Below are positions 20,488 through 32,017 of a DNA stretch of 64,000 nucleotides, one piece after another. Each line of letters opens with the position of its first letter. Position 1 is the first letter of the stretch. Origin of the DNA: Harmothoe impar (lineage: Eukaryota > Annelida > Polychaeta > Phyllodocida > Polynoidae); assembly GCA_947462335.1 (NCBI GenBank), contig OX381705.1, positions 44,592,175-44,656,174 on the forward strand, given 5' to 3'. Position numbers and translations under genes: made by a program. The notes under the pieces were generated by a model that was not told where the DNA came from, searched no databases, and saw only the letters and a list, made by a program, of their open reading frames with translations.

Positions 20488-23400
20488 ATGGATTCAAAGA
20501 GAGGTCAATTGAATTTTGTTGTCATCAAGTGCGAAGAAGATGATGGCTCAATATCAGTTGATGTGGCCCACAGGTCATGGATTGAAGGGTCTACCGATGG
20601 CACAATCTATGTCTGGTGGCCTGTCGGGAACTTCAAGACAAAGGCAAAGAGGGGGGATTTGCCAGATAAACGCCCAGTAAAAGACAGTGGCTGGACTAAG
20701 TATCAGTGCTTGGTTATTGGGTATAAAGGTTAGTTCAATATCACAGTATAGTCAGACACAATTGTTTTGTCAAGATCCAATTGAAATAATGACAGATAAA
20801 ATTGATTCAGATACATTATAAAGAAACAATACACACAGTTATATATATAGATATATAGATAGATAAATAGAAGATAGATAGATATTTATAATAATATTCA
20901 TAATAGTGAGTAATATAAGAGACATTTTAGGGTGTTTCTAATATCATCAGGTCTTTATATGTTACGTTATGTTAATAGGGAATAGAAGTCAAACTTTAAC
21001 TTAATTATTTCTTCATTCAAGCCACTTTTGAGGAAGCAGATGACATGGCACGCGATGCACAATATACATCAAACCTTGAGTCTGAAGCTGAGTCAGAGAG
21101 GCTGGAAACTGCCAGGGATGTACAGTCGCAACATAATCAGAAAAGCAGTAAGTTTCCCTTTGTGTTCCTCATCAAGATCCCCATAGTTGTAACTGCACAC
21201 AGGTGAATAAAAGTGAGCAAAACCTATTCAATAGTATGTGACATGGCAGAATGGGACAACAGGGTTTAAAATTGTCATTTAAATGGATAACTGCTTTACA
21301 TGATAAATTTGCTTGATTGTAGTATAAAACCACTTGTTTTTCAATTTCTAGACACCGCTGCAAATTCAGAGAGGAGAGCTCCAGAGAAGCGTAAAGCTGA
21401 CAGTGAACTAATGTCACAGCATAAACGTTACAGCAGTAAGTTATGATATAACATCATTTCTAAAGGCCACTCAAAAAAAACAGTGGTTTCTTATCACCAA
21501 GGACTGAAAAATGTGACGAATTCATTGATCTTTAAAAGTGGGGAAAATATAAGTTATTTCAATCCCACTGCATAATTTAGCCTTAATTTGATACCAAGTG
21601 TGCCAATATTTGTCCATTTTTATCATTTTTTTCATTAAAAAATTAGCCCAAAAAGGTTTCACGGTGATGAGAAAATGTGCACGGTGATGAGAAATCATTT
21701 TATCTTTTTGAGAAATCCATAACCTTCCTTTGCTATATAATATAGTCCCTTGTTTTATCTTGTGAGGGTACATTTGCACAAAGGTAAATTCATTTCTATT
21801 TGATAAACATTTTGTAATGTCAATATTTCATTTTATTTCCAGACAGTGCTGAGAATCTTGAGGGAAGAGATAAGCCTACAACTCCAAGACCACAACAGAC
21901 CAGTAGTGCCAATGCCCACAGCATGATGCCAACCCCCACAGCAGGAACTTCATATTCAAGTAAGTACCTAATGAAGATATATAGAGGCAATGATACCAAA
22001 TAGCAAGAATCCAGGGAAATATACTAGGTTTAAAATAATTATAGAGATAAATACAGAGTGCTCAAAAAGGCCAAAAAAAAGTAGAGTTCCTTGTAATGTG
22101 AAGCAGATGATAGAAGAGTTACATGATTTATGGATACCCCAAAAGCAATGCATTGCTGATTTAAACAAACATGCTGAATTCAAATGAATCCTTCGTCCTT
22201 TTGACCAATGTAAAATGTGTTCACATTTGATAAAATATGTTACTATTTTACTGGATTTCCAGACAGCCCTGAGAGCTTTGGGAGGAGAGCTGAACCTACG
22301 ACTCCAAGACCACAGCATACTAATTCTGCCAATGCCCGTCGAATCATGCCAACCATTAGACCAGAAACTTCGTATTCAGGTAAGCCCTTGTCAAATTTTG
22401 TAAACTGTATGTAGGTGTCGATCCCTTTCTACTTTTAAATGTATTTACTAGTCCTAATGTGTCAAATCAGACAAAAACTAATTGCAGTAATTAGTAATAT
22501 CATAATTTTTGTCGATCTACACCTATAATAATGTCAATTAGGTTAATATCATTATCCAGACCTTTCAAGTAGTAACACAGTTTATTGATTTAATTCCTTT
22601 TCAGACAATGCAGAGAATTCTGAGAGGGAGTCTGAACCTACCACACCCAGGCCCGAACAGACAAACTCTGCGAATCCCCGCCGATTACTGCCTACTTCCA
22701 CCTCAGGATCTTCACATAGAAGTAAGTGAATTCTCAGATCCATGATCTACTGCATGTATAAACTATTTCATTTCTTTCATGAGACTGCTAACTGCAAGTA
22801 CAATAAAGGTAGAGGGCATGGGAGGTAGAGGGGATCTGTACCCGGCCTCCCCCCACCCTCCAGGTGACTGTAGGAGGTGGTTAGCAAATGCGGGAGGTGC
22901 AGACCTTCTGTACTATCACCAAATGTGCTATTGAAACTTCTGCACCTTATGTCAACCCTCCTAATAACGAGAATCTACTATACAGAAAGTACACATACCT
23001 TCACAATTTCTAAATTATGGTTCTCATTTTATACTTTAAGCATCCAACATGACAGAGCCTACACCAAGTTGTAGCTACCAAGTCACTCCTCAGAGAAGTA
23101 CAGGACCTTTATCTACTCCAAGGAATGGCTCTTTACCTCTGCCCACCATGCCACAGGAGACTGGAGGGGCCGGCTGCAGTCCTGCCTGTGAAGGTGAGCA
23201 TTCATGTTTGAGCTTTGACCAAGTATAGAGTACTTTTATCAGATATTTACTTGAATCCCATGGTACAGTACTTACTTTAAATTCAGCCAATCCTGTCAAC
23301 ATCTGCATAACCTGAGCTATTTTAGAAGAGGAAGGAAATGTTATAGAATGGAATGGAAGTTTTACTTTTTATTCATGCCTACCTATGTTACAGTTTTTCA

Positions 23401-25426
23401 GAGGAACACAACAACAAGGCTGCTCACAGTTATCTCACAGCAACGACAGATCTTAGCAACTCTTAATGGGATGGCTGTACGTGGACAGGCTGATGATGAC
23501 GATGACTTTGAAGTTACTGTAGCAGAGACAGAAGATGACCTGGAGATGCTATTCAACAGAATCCGTGAAGATCCAACATACAGAAGAAAGCTTGTATGTA
23601 TTTTCTCTCTTTTTGTTGAAATGTTTCTATAAAGCATATGCTGCTGTCCATTCACCTGCCACAGGACTAATACATTTGAGTGGATGTTTTGCAGCCCATT
23701 ATGATACTCTGTAAGCCTCTATAAGCTATAGAGGAACATTATAAATAGGCAATTCCCAAGTATCCTAATGAATCACTCTGTGAATACCATAACTGAATTA
23801 ATTTGCAGACGACAAAAATCTATTAATTTTCTATCAATAGTTCAATTTATGTATTGATACAAATTACCTCATATGGCTATTAATACACAAACACTGCAGA
23901 AATCTCCAGATCCTTCAATTGATGTAATGTGACCATTTATATCATTTCAGCGGGCATACTTGACAACACTTGGAGGTAAGGGGCTCAATGACACCCTTCG
24001 CCGAATGCTGCGGATGCTAGCAAATACAAGGCTCTGGGGGAGATTTAATGTGAAAGGAACGAACCGAAAGAACTGCAAGGTGGAGAAGAAGGGGTTCATG
24101 GATACCCCGCTATTCAAGGTGTTTCGAAGTAAGTCACAGCAGATGTATTCATTTCTGTATTAAGTATATATATAACTCAGGGAGAAACAACTGAAATCTC
24201 TGTATGTTGAGTCCCATCAATAAAATAGAACTAATATAATGATATACCTTAATTGTAAATTGTACTGGGAAAAGGGATTTGCATTTTTCACAGATGATGC
24301 CACTTATGCCTTCATTGTTTGTGACATAGTGATGTTAGTTATTGGACTGGTTTACTTGTACTAGTGATTGTTATTCTCCCTATAACATATAACTTAATCT
24401 CTTATTTACACAGAGATCCTCATCAAGGACTTCAAACAGACTGAGATCGAAAAAGCACTGGGGGATGTGTTGAAGCAGTACAAGGTGGAGGCTGATGCAG
24501 CCACTCCGGGCGATCAGGTAAGGTCAACTTCTATTAAGGTAACGCAGGTCCTGTGTTAGCCTCTCAGGAACCTAGTTCTACTAGGTCATTTCTAACCCTG
24601 GGTGAGACCTGGTTATGAGGCAATAGCGAACTAAAAATGATTTTGAAATCACTGCTATATAATTATAATAAGTAATACTGTAAACGTACATATTTTCACG
24701 CAGCTAAAGTTTCGCGCATATAGCATGAAAGGACGTTTCCGCACAATCTTTTTTTCAAGCACCTGTGAGGAGCAGATTCTTAGCTATATGTCAGTTTTTA
24801 CGGTTTGTAAATCGGACAATTATTAAGGATTATACGGTCCAAAACATAAAAGTGTTAACAAAGTTTTTTTCAATCAATCAGCCCAGGAACGGAGGCTGGA
24901 GTATATACGATGATTGTCAATAATTTATATCTAATTGTACTCAAATATCATGAACCATCAAATTACTTACATTGTTTCACTGATGTGTATTCACAAGTTA
25001 ATATGAGTGTGATTTCTCCTTCTACAAAAGTGACAATGTCAAGTGCCAGATATCATTGGAAAGCAAATTTTTAGGGTAAAATTTTTGCGCACATCTTGTT
25101 TTAGCGCACCAAGGCAGGTGCGCAAAAATTGCGAAAATTAGTACTGAGCGAAAATGTATACGTTTACAGTATTCTAATATATTTAATGGCCTGTAGCTGA
25201 AAGAGTGTAGTTAAGAAAAACACTTTGTCTAAAGCCTCTATAGAGAAAAAAAAGTCTAGTTGCAATAAACATGCATTTGTATGTATTATGTATAGTTTTA
25301 CAAATTTTTATTAAACACATATATACCAGTATCTCTATGTATAACATAATTATTCCTTTACTATTTCAGGGGGATCTTGCGGGACGGGCAAATGCAGGAC
25401 ATGGCAGTGATGATGATAGCGATTAA
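20488..25426 (+). CDS. DUF4806-type accessory protein of T2, 11 exons
   Basis: Exons: 20488-20728, 21022-21147, 21352-21435, 21843-21959, 22263-22379, 22605-22721, 23041-23193, 23394-23593, 23951-24128, 24414-24517, 25370-25426. All phases agree, giving 498 codons with the stop (497 residues). The N-terminal part (WIEG...YVWWPVG) resembles the start of many invertebrate DUF4806 proteins. A Ser/Pro/Thr-rich linker follows, in which three successive exons are each exactly 117 nt and similar to one another. The C-terminal part (exons 8-10) resembles DUF4806 (LTTLGGKGLNDTLRRMLRML). It lies 205 bp after the transposase on the same strand, so both could come from one transcript by alternative splicing. 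Its function is unknown. A role in transposition is inferred only from shared location. Confidence 0.75.
20836..20885. repeat. GATA-type microsatellite
   Basis: An imperfect AGATAGATAGAT/ATATAGAT run lies in the first intron of the DUF4806-type gene. Confidence 0.7.
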
Positions 25427-25743
25427 ATGGCACCTGGGATCAAGTAGAGATGACACCTGGGATCAGAAAAGGATGGCAACTGGTATTAGGGAATGAAGCC
25501 AAAAAAACTAATGTAGAATATGATATGAGTATAATGTTTTGATAACACCAGAAATAGTACAAGTGGCCACATGTATCAAAACGGATATTGTAACTAAGTA
25601 CACAGAGGCCGAAATCAAAACCACAAATGAGAGATAAATTCATTTCTCATCTAGTCTTTATTGTATTGATGTACTAAAATGTCCATGCACTTCCTTGTAA
25701 TGATTGATGTTTGTATTGATTGGATTTGTTGGTCGTTTCGTTG

Positions 25744-25749
25744 AATAAA
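25744..25749 (+). terminator. AATAAA polyadenylation signal
   Basis: It lies 318 bp after the stop codon of the DUF4806-type gene and is the likely end of the T2 transcripts. Confidence 0.55.
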
Positions 25750-26159
25750 GATTAAGCCACCTTTCATTGGAAGCAATGGCAAAATGAACTGTTTGTGTTA
25801 ACTGGACCTTTATATATTATGGGAATTTAATGAAGGTGATTCTTGATTTAATCGTAGAGAAAACGAATTCTCCATGTAGAAAAACCTGATATAGAGGTAA
25901 TATAAAAGTGCATTAGAGGTTATTTTACGTAGACATTGTGGGTAAAATAAGGTTTATTTCCTATGTATATGAACGTAGATGAAACGTGAATATAGGGAGA
26001 TCATACGTTTATAATACGTTATTCTATGTAGTTGAATGAAGGTATATCATAACAGGTAAAAATACGTAAATATACGTGGAAAAAACATTGATATTACGTT
26101 AATATTGGTCTTTATCTGCTACATTATCACTGCATGTTATGCAATACATATTTTTCGTA

Positions 26160-26403
26160 GAAAAATACCAGAATTAGACGTTTAAAAGATGAATATGGAC
26201 GAATATTTACGTTTACATGAGGTCATTTATCTTCGTAAATTTTAGGTTAAAAACACGTATATTTACCTAAAATCTACATAAACGTTAGATATACGTACAT
26301 TGACATTAACATTTATACGTTAATCTACGTAGAGAAAATACGTAGACTTCCTGAAATCATCAGGTTGAACATACGTAGATACAACGTTTTTGTGTTTACT
26401 GGG
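26160..26403 (-). repeat. T2 right subterminal region
   Basis: ACGTA-rich sequence is homologous, in the same orientation relative to the end, to the last 240 bp or so of T1 (about 8650-8892). Both contain ATCTACGTAGAGAA near the terminus and the terminal GTGTTTACTGGG. Confidence 0.7.
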
Positions 26404-26405
26404 TA

Positions 26406-26540
26406 CTGTAGTCAATTATCTGGACGACTTCATTATATTGGCAAGGTCAGAGGCAGAGTGCTTGCGTAAGAGAGATGTTCTAATTGAGGTGATGGAATTT
26501 TTAGGTTTCTTATAACAAGGTCACCGCCCCTAGCCGACAG
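26406..26540 (+). pseudogene. N2 reverse transcriptase, third segment (catalytic motif)
   Basis: It contains [11 protein letters not shown], the YxDD catalytic motif of reverse transcriptase, matching NYLDDFIIV of the intact element. A short frame disturbance follows around 26505-26530. It ends in the AG target duplication of T3. Confidence 0.85.
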
Positions 26541-27315
26541 CCCAGTAAACACCCTACGTAATTCCAACATAGCTCAGAGGTTTCTCTAGGTAGTTTTCCA
26601 ACCAAAGGTTTGAGATTGGTAAATTTGGAATTTGGTTTGTAGACCTCAAAACATGAAGGTTTATTTACGTTCAACAGACATAGATGTCTGATTTACGTTT
26701 ATCTACCTCATTCAGACGTAAATCTATGTAGCAAATCTATGTAGATCTACGTTAATCTACGTAATTTTTCAACTTCAATTGGGTATATAAATAACTTCTC
26801 AGTTTCACACTAGGTGGCAGCACTTTCAACTGTGAGAGAATATGACAGCTCTTGGATCTACCACATTCAAGCAGTAATTTCTCATTAATTATGAATTAAA
26901 TGTTATGCAAATGAACCATATATGATTTGATAATCATATATGATGGACAGCAGGTTAAAGAATTGTGCATTGACATGCACAATACAGCACTTTACTGGGC
27001 AGATACCACATTGGTGGTAATGGAAGAAATACAAAGCCTCTCTGCAGCCAAAACTATGCAATAGATCTATACTGTCAGGCTTTCCAGTTAAACTACAAAG
27101 ATAGAAAGAAATGTGACTAAGAATGTAATATTATATTAATGTATTTACAAAGTTGGACGTAGATTTACGTCTGAGCTACGTAGATCTGACCTGCAGGTTT
27201 GAGATTGGTAAATAAACCTTAACGTTCTAACATTGATAAACCTTCCAAAATTACGTAGTTCAGACCAAAAAACAACGTTAATTTATGTCTGACCAACGTA
27301 ATTGTGTTTACTGGG
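26541..27315. mobile_element. T3: 775-bp CCCAGTAAAC-TIR MITE
   Basis: The ends are CCCAGTAAACACCCTACGTA and, inverted, CCCAGTAAACACAATTACGT, with AG duplicated at 26539-26540 and 27316-27317. There is no coding capacity. The subterminal ACGTA/ACGTT motifs are similar in kind to T1 and T2 but diverged in sequence, so it is a separate subfamily. Confidence 0.85.
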
Positions 27316-27317
27316 AG

Positions 27318-27888
27318 ACTGTGTTTTTGGGTATCACCATCGACTCTGACGCTATGGAGTTGTCCCTCCCCCTGGAAAAAGTTATTAAATTGACTGAGGC
27401 CCTGGACAAGTGTCTGGGCTTGCGCTATGTTCACAAAAAGAGCCTTCAAAAAATTGGGGGCCTCATGTCCTTTTGTTCCCAAATTGTCCCAGGCTCTATG
27501 ATTTATGCACTAGGGCAAGACCCGGTAAGGCTATTTTTCTCTCCCAGAGTACCAAGGATGACTTGCTCTGGTGGAAACAATTTTGTGAGGTTTTTAACCG
27601 TCGTTCCCTTATTAGGAGAGAGTTGATTGATCTTCCTATGGTCTCCGATGCCTCTATGAGGGGGTTCGGTGCTTGGATGGGTACAGACCTTTTCTACGGG
27701 TGCTGGGAGGAATATAGGGTTAAAGACATTAGCACTTTACACCAGGAGCCAGCTCCCGAGATGGACGGTATTTGGGTTCACAAGGGCAATATAAATGTAT
27801 ATGAACTATGGCCTGTCTTAGTTGGTTTGAAGCGCTGGGGTCATAAGTACAAGAATTAAAAAAATAAATATTGTTACAGACAATATTT
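27318..27888 (+). pseudogene. N2 RT end and truncated RNase H
   Basis: The frame continues from VFLGITIDSD and includes the RNase H motifs SDASMRGFGAW (first catalytic Asp) and NVYELWPVL (Glu). After a stop near 27857 and a small frame change, the VTDN motif is readable at about 27874-27885, and then the B1 repeat begins. The last RNase H motif and the tyrosine recombinase are absent, a loss of roughly 1.2 kb relative to the intact copy. Confidence 0.8.
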
Positions 27889-28060
27889 TATATTAATATT
27901 AATATAGCCTAGCTACCGGTAACTTAGTATCTTCATATTATCTTAACAAGTTTCCATGGTAACTTATCTCTATCTAAAGTAAGTCTAGCCCGAGTGCAGA
28001 CCTCACATATATTAATGTAATATAACTTAATATATGCTTCCACCCCCCTAACCATTTATA
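27889..28060 (+). repeat. N2 split direct repeat B1
   Basis: It matches about 28714-28892 (B2). Both contain TAGCCTAGCTACCGGTAACT and end CCCCCTAACCATTTATA. A2 follows with no gap. Confidence 0.85.
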
Positions 28061-28347
28061 CACAGTATAGACCTATACCCGTATAAACCCCGGGCGGGGG
28101 GCGTGGCAGTCTCCAACTGGAGGTAGTTCCTCCAGCGCTGCTGGGGGGCGCCAGCGGTGCCCTAGGAGTTCCGGCCGCCGCCGCCGGGAGGTGGCGCCCT
28201 GGTGTGACGTCACCAGCCGCGACGTTGCCTAGCGACCCTTCTATCTGTTGTGGATGTACTACAAAAGGCCACTCCCTTTGAATCTGGGTCAGTCAGCTGG
28301 TCAACCTTACAGTGTACGCATCATCCTAGTATTTGGAATTTTTTTAA
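28061..28347 (+). repeat. N2 split direct repeat A2
   Basis: It is the direct copy of A1 (4291-4600). The stretch to B2 (28348-28713) is AT-rich and non-coding, as in the intact element. Confidence 0.85.
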
Positions 28348-28713
28348 ATTTGGGTTAGGGGTATTTATTCTGTAAATGTTGATATTTATGGTATTGTCGA
28401 TATTTATAGTATTGTTGTTGATATTTATTATTTCATAAGGCTATTTTGATCTGTCATCATTCAGCTGCTGTGTCTGTTTAGACCTGTTAGGCGCTAAAGA
28501 ACTCCTGTTATTGCGATACAGGACCCTGGACTGTCCTATCTCTACTGTGTCATTTATGGTCATTTATTGTTATTGGTTATTGTCACTAAAAAGAATTGAG
28601 TGTGACTGCTATTTGTAACTGTGATAGTACTTCAGTGTTAATAAAAATATAGGCTGATATTTAGGTACTATATATTTCCACCACACCAATGTCTCGTGTC
28701 TTCTCTTATATTA

Positions 28714-28892
28714 ATATTATATTAATTATATTAATATAGCCTAGCTACCGGTAACTTAGTATCTTCATATTATCTTAAGTAGTTTCGATGGTAACTTATC
28801 TCCATCAAAAGTAAGTCTAGCCCGAGTGCAGACCTCACATATATTAATGTAATATAACTTAATATATGCTTCCACCCCCCTAACCATTTATA
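28714..28892 (+). repeat. N2 split direct repeat B2, element end
   Basis: It is the direct copy of B1, with an added TATTAATAT expansion at its left border. Its right end marks the end of the N2 element. Confidence 0.8.
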
Positions 28893-28987
28893 GTGGGGTA
28901 GGCGACCGGTGCTGACACCTGGTAACGAGATCCGGTACCAAGGGTGAATAGGCAAAGCTTACCTGATGCCCCATACAGAATGGAGGG

Positions 28988-29149
28988 TGTAATAATGAGA
29001 TGGAGTCTGTGACTTGTAGAACATATGTGTCTTTACTGTAATTATAGATGGTACAAATACAACATGTAGATAGCTCTGATCACGTCCTCGTACGTCGCCC
29101 ATGCGGTCCTCACACAAAGTGATGACGTCACCGATGCGCGTACACAACA
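28988..29149 (-). repeat. Gypsy 3' LTR
   Basis: 162 bp beginning TG and ending CA on the minus strand. It appears identical to the other LTR. A polypurine tract adjoins it on the internal side (29150-29163). Confidence 0.92.
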
Positions 29150-29297
29150 TCCCCCTTTCTTTATAAGAAGTTCGAAAGTTTATGATATATATAGTTCACT
29201 GTGGATATTATGACGCTGGAAGAAAAACTGGTTATTATAACAATAAGAAATAGTCATTAAAAAATATAAGTTTGTTGTCTCTGCAGTGTCACTAAAA

Positions 29298-32017
29298 TTA
29301 AATATGGATTTCAGTCCTGAGACTGTGTCTATAGATCCATTCTGTCCCTGGGCCTGGATATCCTTCCGGCTCTAGTGACATATGCTGCTGGTGTCTTTGG
29401 TTCATCTGCTTTCGCTCCTTCAGGGCCTGTATCGACAGGTTCTGGCTCGGGCACTGGTCCCAATGCCGCCTGATCATCGGTCTCACTAGCGGGGTCGCTG
29501 ACCCGTGGTGTTTCATTGACTGCTTCAATAGGTGCCTCCGATTGCGTCGGTATGTGTGACCATCCCCGGTCCTTACAACATATGAACGGGGTGAAGCTGG
29601 GGCGGGTGTCGCCATCACAGTGGCGCTATCCCAACAGGGTTTATGGCCAGTGGTGCGCATCCGTATCTGCTCCCCACTGTGTAAGGGTCGAAGATCCTTT
29701 GCAGCATTGTTATACTGATGTTCCTGAGAGGCATGCTTCGCCTCAAACATTTCCTCCACAGCTGCTGGGCTCACGACCACTGGTCTCAGCTGTCTTTCAG
29801 TGTTAGGAACCATGGACTGTAGTCTCCTGGAGTAGAGCAGCTGTGCTGGAGATGCAAGTCCATGTACAGGGGTGGTCCTCAGCTCTAGAAGGGCCAGGTA
29901 TGGATCTTTTTTGTCCTGTTGCGCTTTCTTTAGCAAGTTCTTCACAGTTTGCACCGTACTCTCAGCCAGACCATTTGACTGTGGATATGTTGGGCTTGAT
30001 GTGACATGTTCAAAACGCCATTTCGCAGCAAACTCTGCAAATTCACCACTGGAGTACTGCGGGCCATTGTCACTGATCATCCTGAGGCAACGGCCATGAC
30101 GTGCTAGCACTGCCTTGATTTTTGCTATCACTGATTTGGAGGTAGTGTCTGTTAGGTGTTCAACTTCCACAAAGTTACTGTAGTAGTCCACCACGAGCAC
30201 ATAGTCTCGACCATGAAGGGTGAAGAGATCTGTAGCAACCACTTGCCATGGCAGACTAGGTGCTTGGTGGCTGATGAGTGTCTCCTTCTGATTGGCATTA
30301 CGGTGTTGCTGGCATGTCCCACAGCTACTGACGGTAGTGTCTATATCAGCATTCATTCCTGGCCAGAATATAGCAGATTGTGCCCGAGCTCGACACTTTT
30401 CAATGCCAAAATGGCCTTCATGTATGTTCTCCATCATCTCTGTACGTAGTGCTTTTGGAATAACCATGCGATCACCCTTGAATATAATACCATCAGCAAA
30501 TGCGAGTTCGTCTCTATAGTTCCAGTAATCCAGAACTGCTCCGGGACGTTCCTTCTGCTGTGCTGGCCACCCTGTCAAGATGATGGGTAATGAGGCCACC
30601 ATGTAGTGAATGACGGCATCCAGTTTCTCATTCAGTTCGTCACTCTGTGGTGGAACGGAGCCCACCACCAGGTTTCTGCTCAAGCAGTCTGTCACTGGGA
30701 TATCCTTCCCCGGTTTGTACGCCACGTCGATGTCATACATGTACCTTTGGAGTTCCAAAATCATTGTTTGGAGCCGTTTGGGTGCTGCTGATATGGGTTT
30801 GCGGAGGATTGATTCCAGAGGCTTGTGATCTGACTCCACTGTTGTTTTTCTGCCATATACATACTGGTGGAACCGGGAGCATCCGTGCACAATAGCTAGC
30901 ATCTCACGCTCAATCGGGGCCCAGTTACCCTTGGACGCATCTAATGCTCGGGATGCATATTCAATCGGGCGGCCATCCTGCATAAGTGTCGCTCCTGTGG
31001 CCTTCTCAGAGGCGTCTACCTGCAGTGTTAGTGGCTTGTTGGGGTCATAGAATGCCAGGACCGGGGCTTTTGTGATGATCTCTTTCATCTTGGCAAATGC
31101 TATGTCCTGCTGGGCATCCCACACAAACTCTATGTCCTTTCTCAGGAGGTCTCTCATCGGGGCAGTAATGCTGCTCAGATTAGGTGCAAACTTTGCGAGG
31201 TAGTTCACCATCCCGAGTATGGTTTGGAGTTCTGCCTTCGAGGTGGGAGCTGCCATATGAGTGATAGCCTCGACCTTCTTGGGGTCAGCCTGGATACCGT
31301 TGTCAGATATGACGTGGCCATAGTATTTCACTTGTGACACATTGAAATGGCATTTATCCAGGTTGTACCTTTGACCATGCTCACGAGCACGTTGGAATGT
31401 TGCACGAAGCGTTTCCAAATGTTCTTCCCGAGTTGTTCCGGCCACGAGTACATCGTCACTGATGCCCTTTACTCTGGCCAGCCCCTCATAGGTCTCATCT
31501 ACACGCCTCTGGAATATGTCCTGGGCACAGTTGATACCGAAAGGCATACGTAGGTATCTGTACCGACCAAACGGCGTGTTGAATGTCGCCAACCAGGACG
31601 ATACATCGTCCAGCTGAATCTGCCAGTAACCGCTGCGGGCATCGAGCGTAGAGAAATATTTGCATCCTGACAGTCTGCTAGTGACATCATCCAGGGTTGG
31701 AACTGGGTAGTGTGGTCGTTTTATTGCCTTGTTCAGATCTTTGGGATCCAAGCATACCCTTAAGTCACCATTTGTTTTGTGAACCACCACCATGGAGCTA
31801 ACCCAGTCTGTGGGTTTGGTGACCTTGGTAACTATTCCATGACTCTCCATACGATCCAGCTCAGCCTTGACTTTGTCACGGATGGATACAGCCACCGTGC
31901 GGGATGCGTGTATGACTGGCTCAGCTCCTGGCTGCAAACTGATGTTATGCTCACCAGGAAACTCTCCTATCCCCTCAAAAATGTCAGCGTATTCAGGGCA
32001 TTGATAGCAGGTTCGTT
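29298..32017 (-). CDS. Gypsy pol: reverse transcriptase, RNase H, integrase
   Basis: The frame is open from about 32017; its first ATG is at 31937. It contains RT motifs (STLDARSGYWQIQLD; GISDDVLVAG as the DD catalytic site) and an RNase H region (LQVDASEKATGATL; ESDHKPLESI). An integrase follows, with a zinc-binding HEGHFG...CGTCQQH module and the catalytic Asp (ATDLF), Asp (SDNGPQYSS) and Glu (NGLAEST). The C-terminal part is Gln/His-rich. It would copy the element RNA and insert the DNA. It is preceded by the protease in a different frame. Confidence 0.9.

Larger units (their letters stand above)
9017..26403 (+). mobile_element. T2: 17.4-kb autonomous-type TIR transposon with transposase and DUF4806 genes
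   Basis: The ends are CCCAGTAAACACACTACGTA and, inverted, CCCAGTAAACACAAAAACGT, with TA duplicated at 9015-9016 and 26404-26405. The perfect terminal repeat is about 12 bp. Inside it come long subterminal regions packed with TACGTA, ACGTT and ATCTACGTAG motifs, as known for CACTA-type elements, which place transposase-binding repeats there. A 2-bp target duplication and a TNP2-like transposase point to the CMC (CACTA/Mirage/Chapaev) group; this assignment is inference. Two plus-strand genes occupy 18181-25426. The 9 kb left of them holds nested MITEs and a minisatellite, which explains part of the great length. Confidence 0.85.
4291..28892 (+). mobile_element. N2: degenerate Ngaro-like YR retrotransposon, split by three transposons
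   Basis: The structure is A1 (4291-4600), gag-like and RT/RNase H remnants, B1 (about 27889-28060), A2 (28061-28347), B2 (about 28714-28892). B1 abuts A2 directly, as in the split direct repeats of Ngaro elements. The coding part is homologous to the intact element at 54072-58696. Three TIR transposons interrupt the RT gene (6547-8892, 9017-26403, 26541-27315). Without them the relic is about 4.1 kb. RNase H stops just after its VTDN motif and runs straight into B1, so the end of RNase H and the whole tyrosine recombinase are missing. The gag-like part has frame breaks. It is dead and non-autonomous. Confidence 0.85.

Noticed and set aside
1072..28892. CRISPR-like or bacterial defence features
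   Set aside because: The tandem repeats have no regular unique spacers, and the window is clearly eukaryotic.
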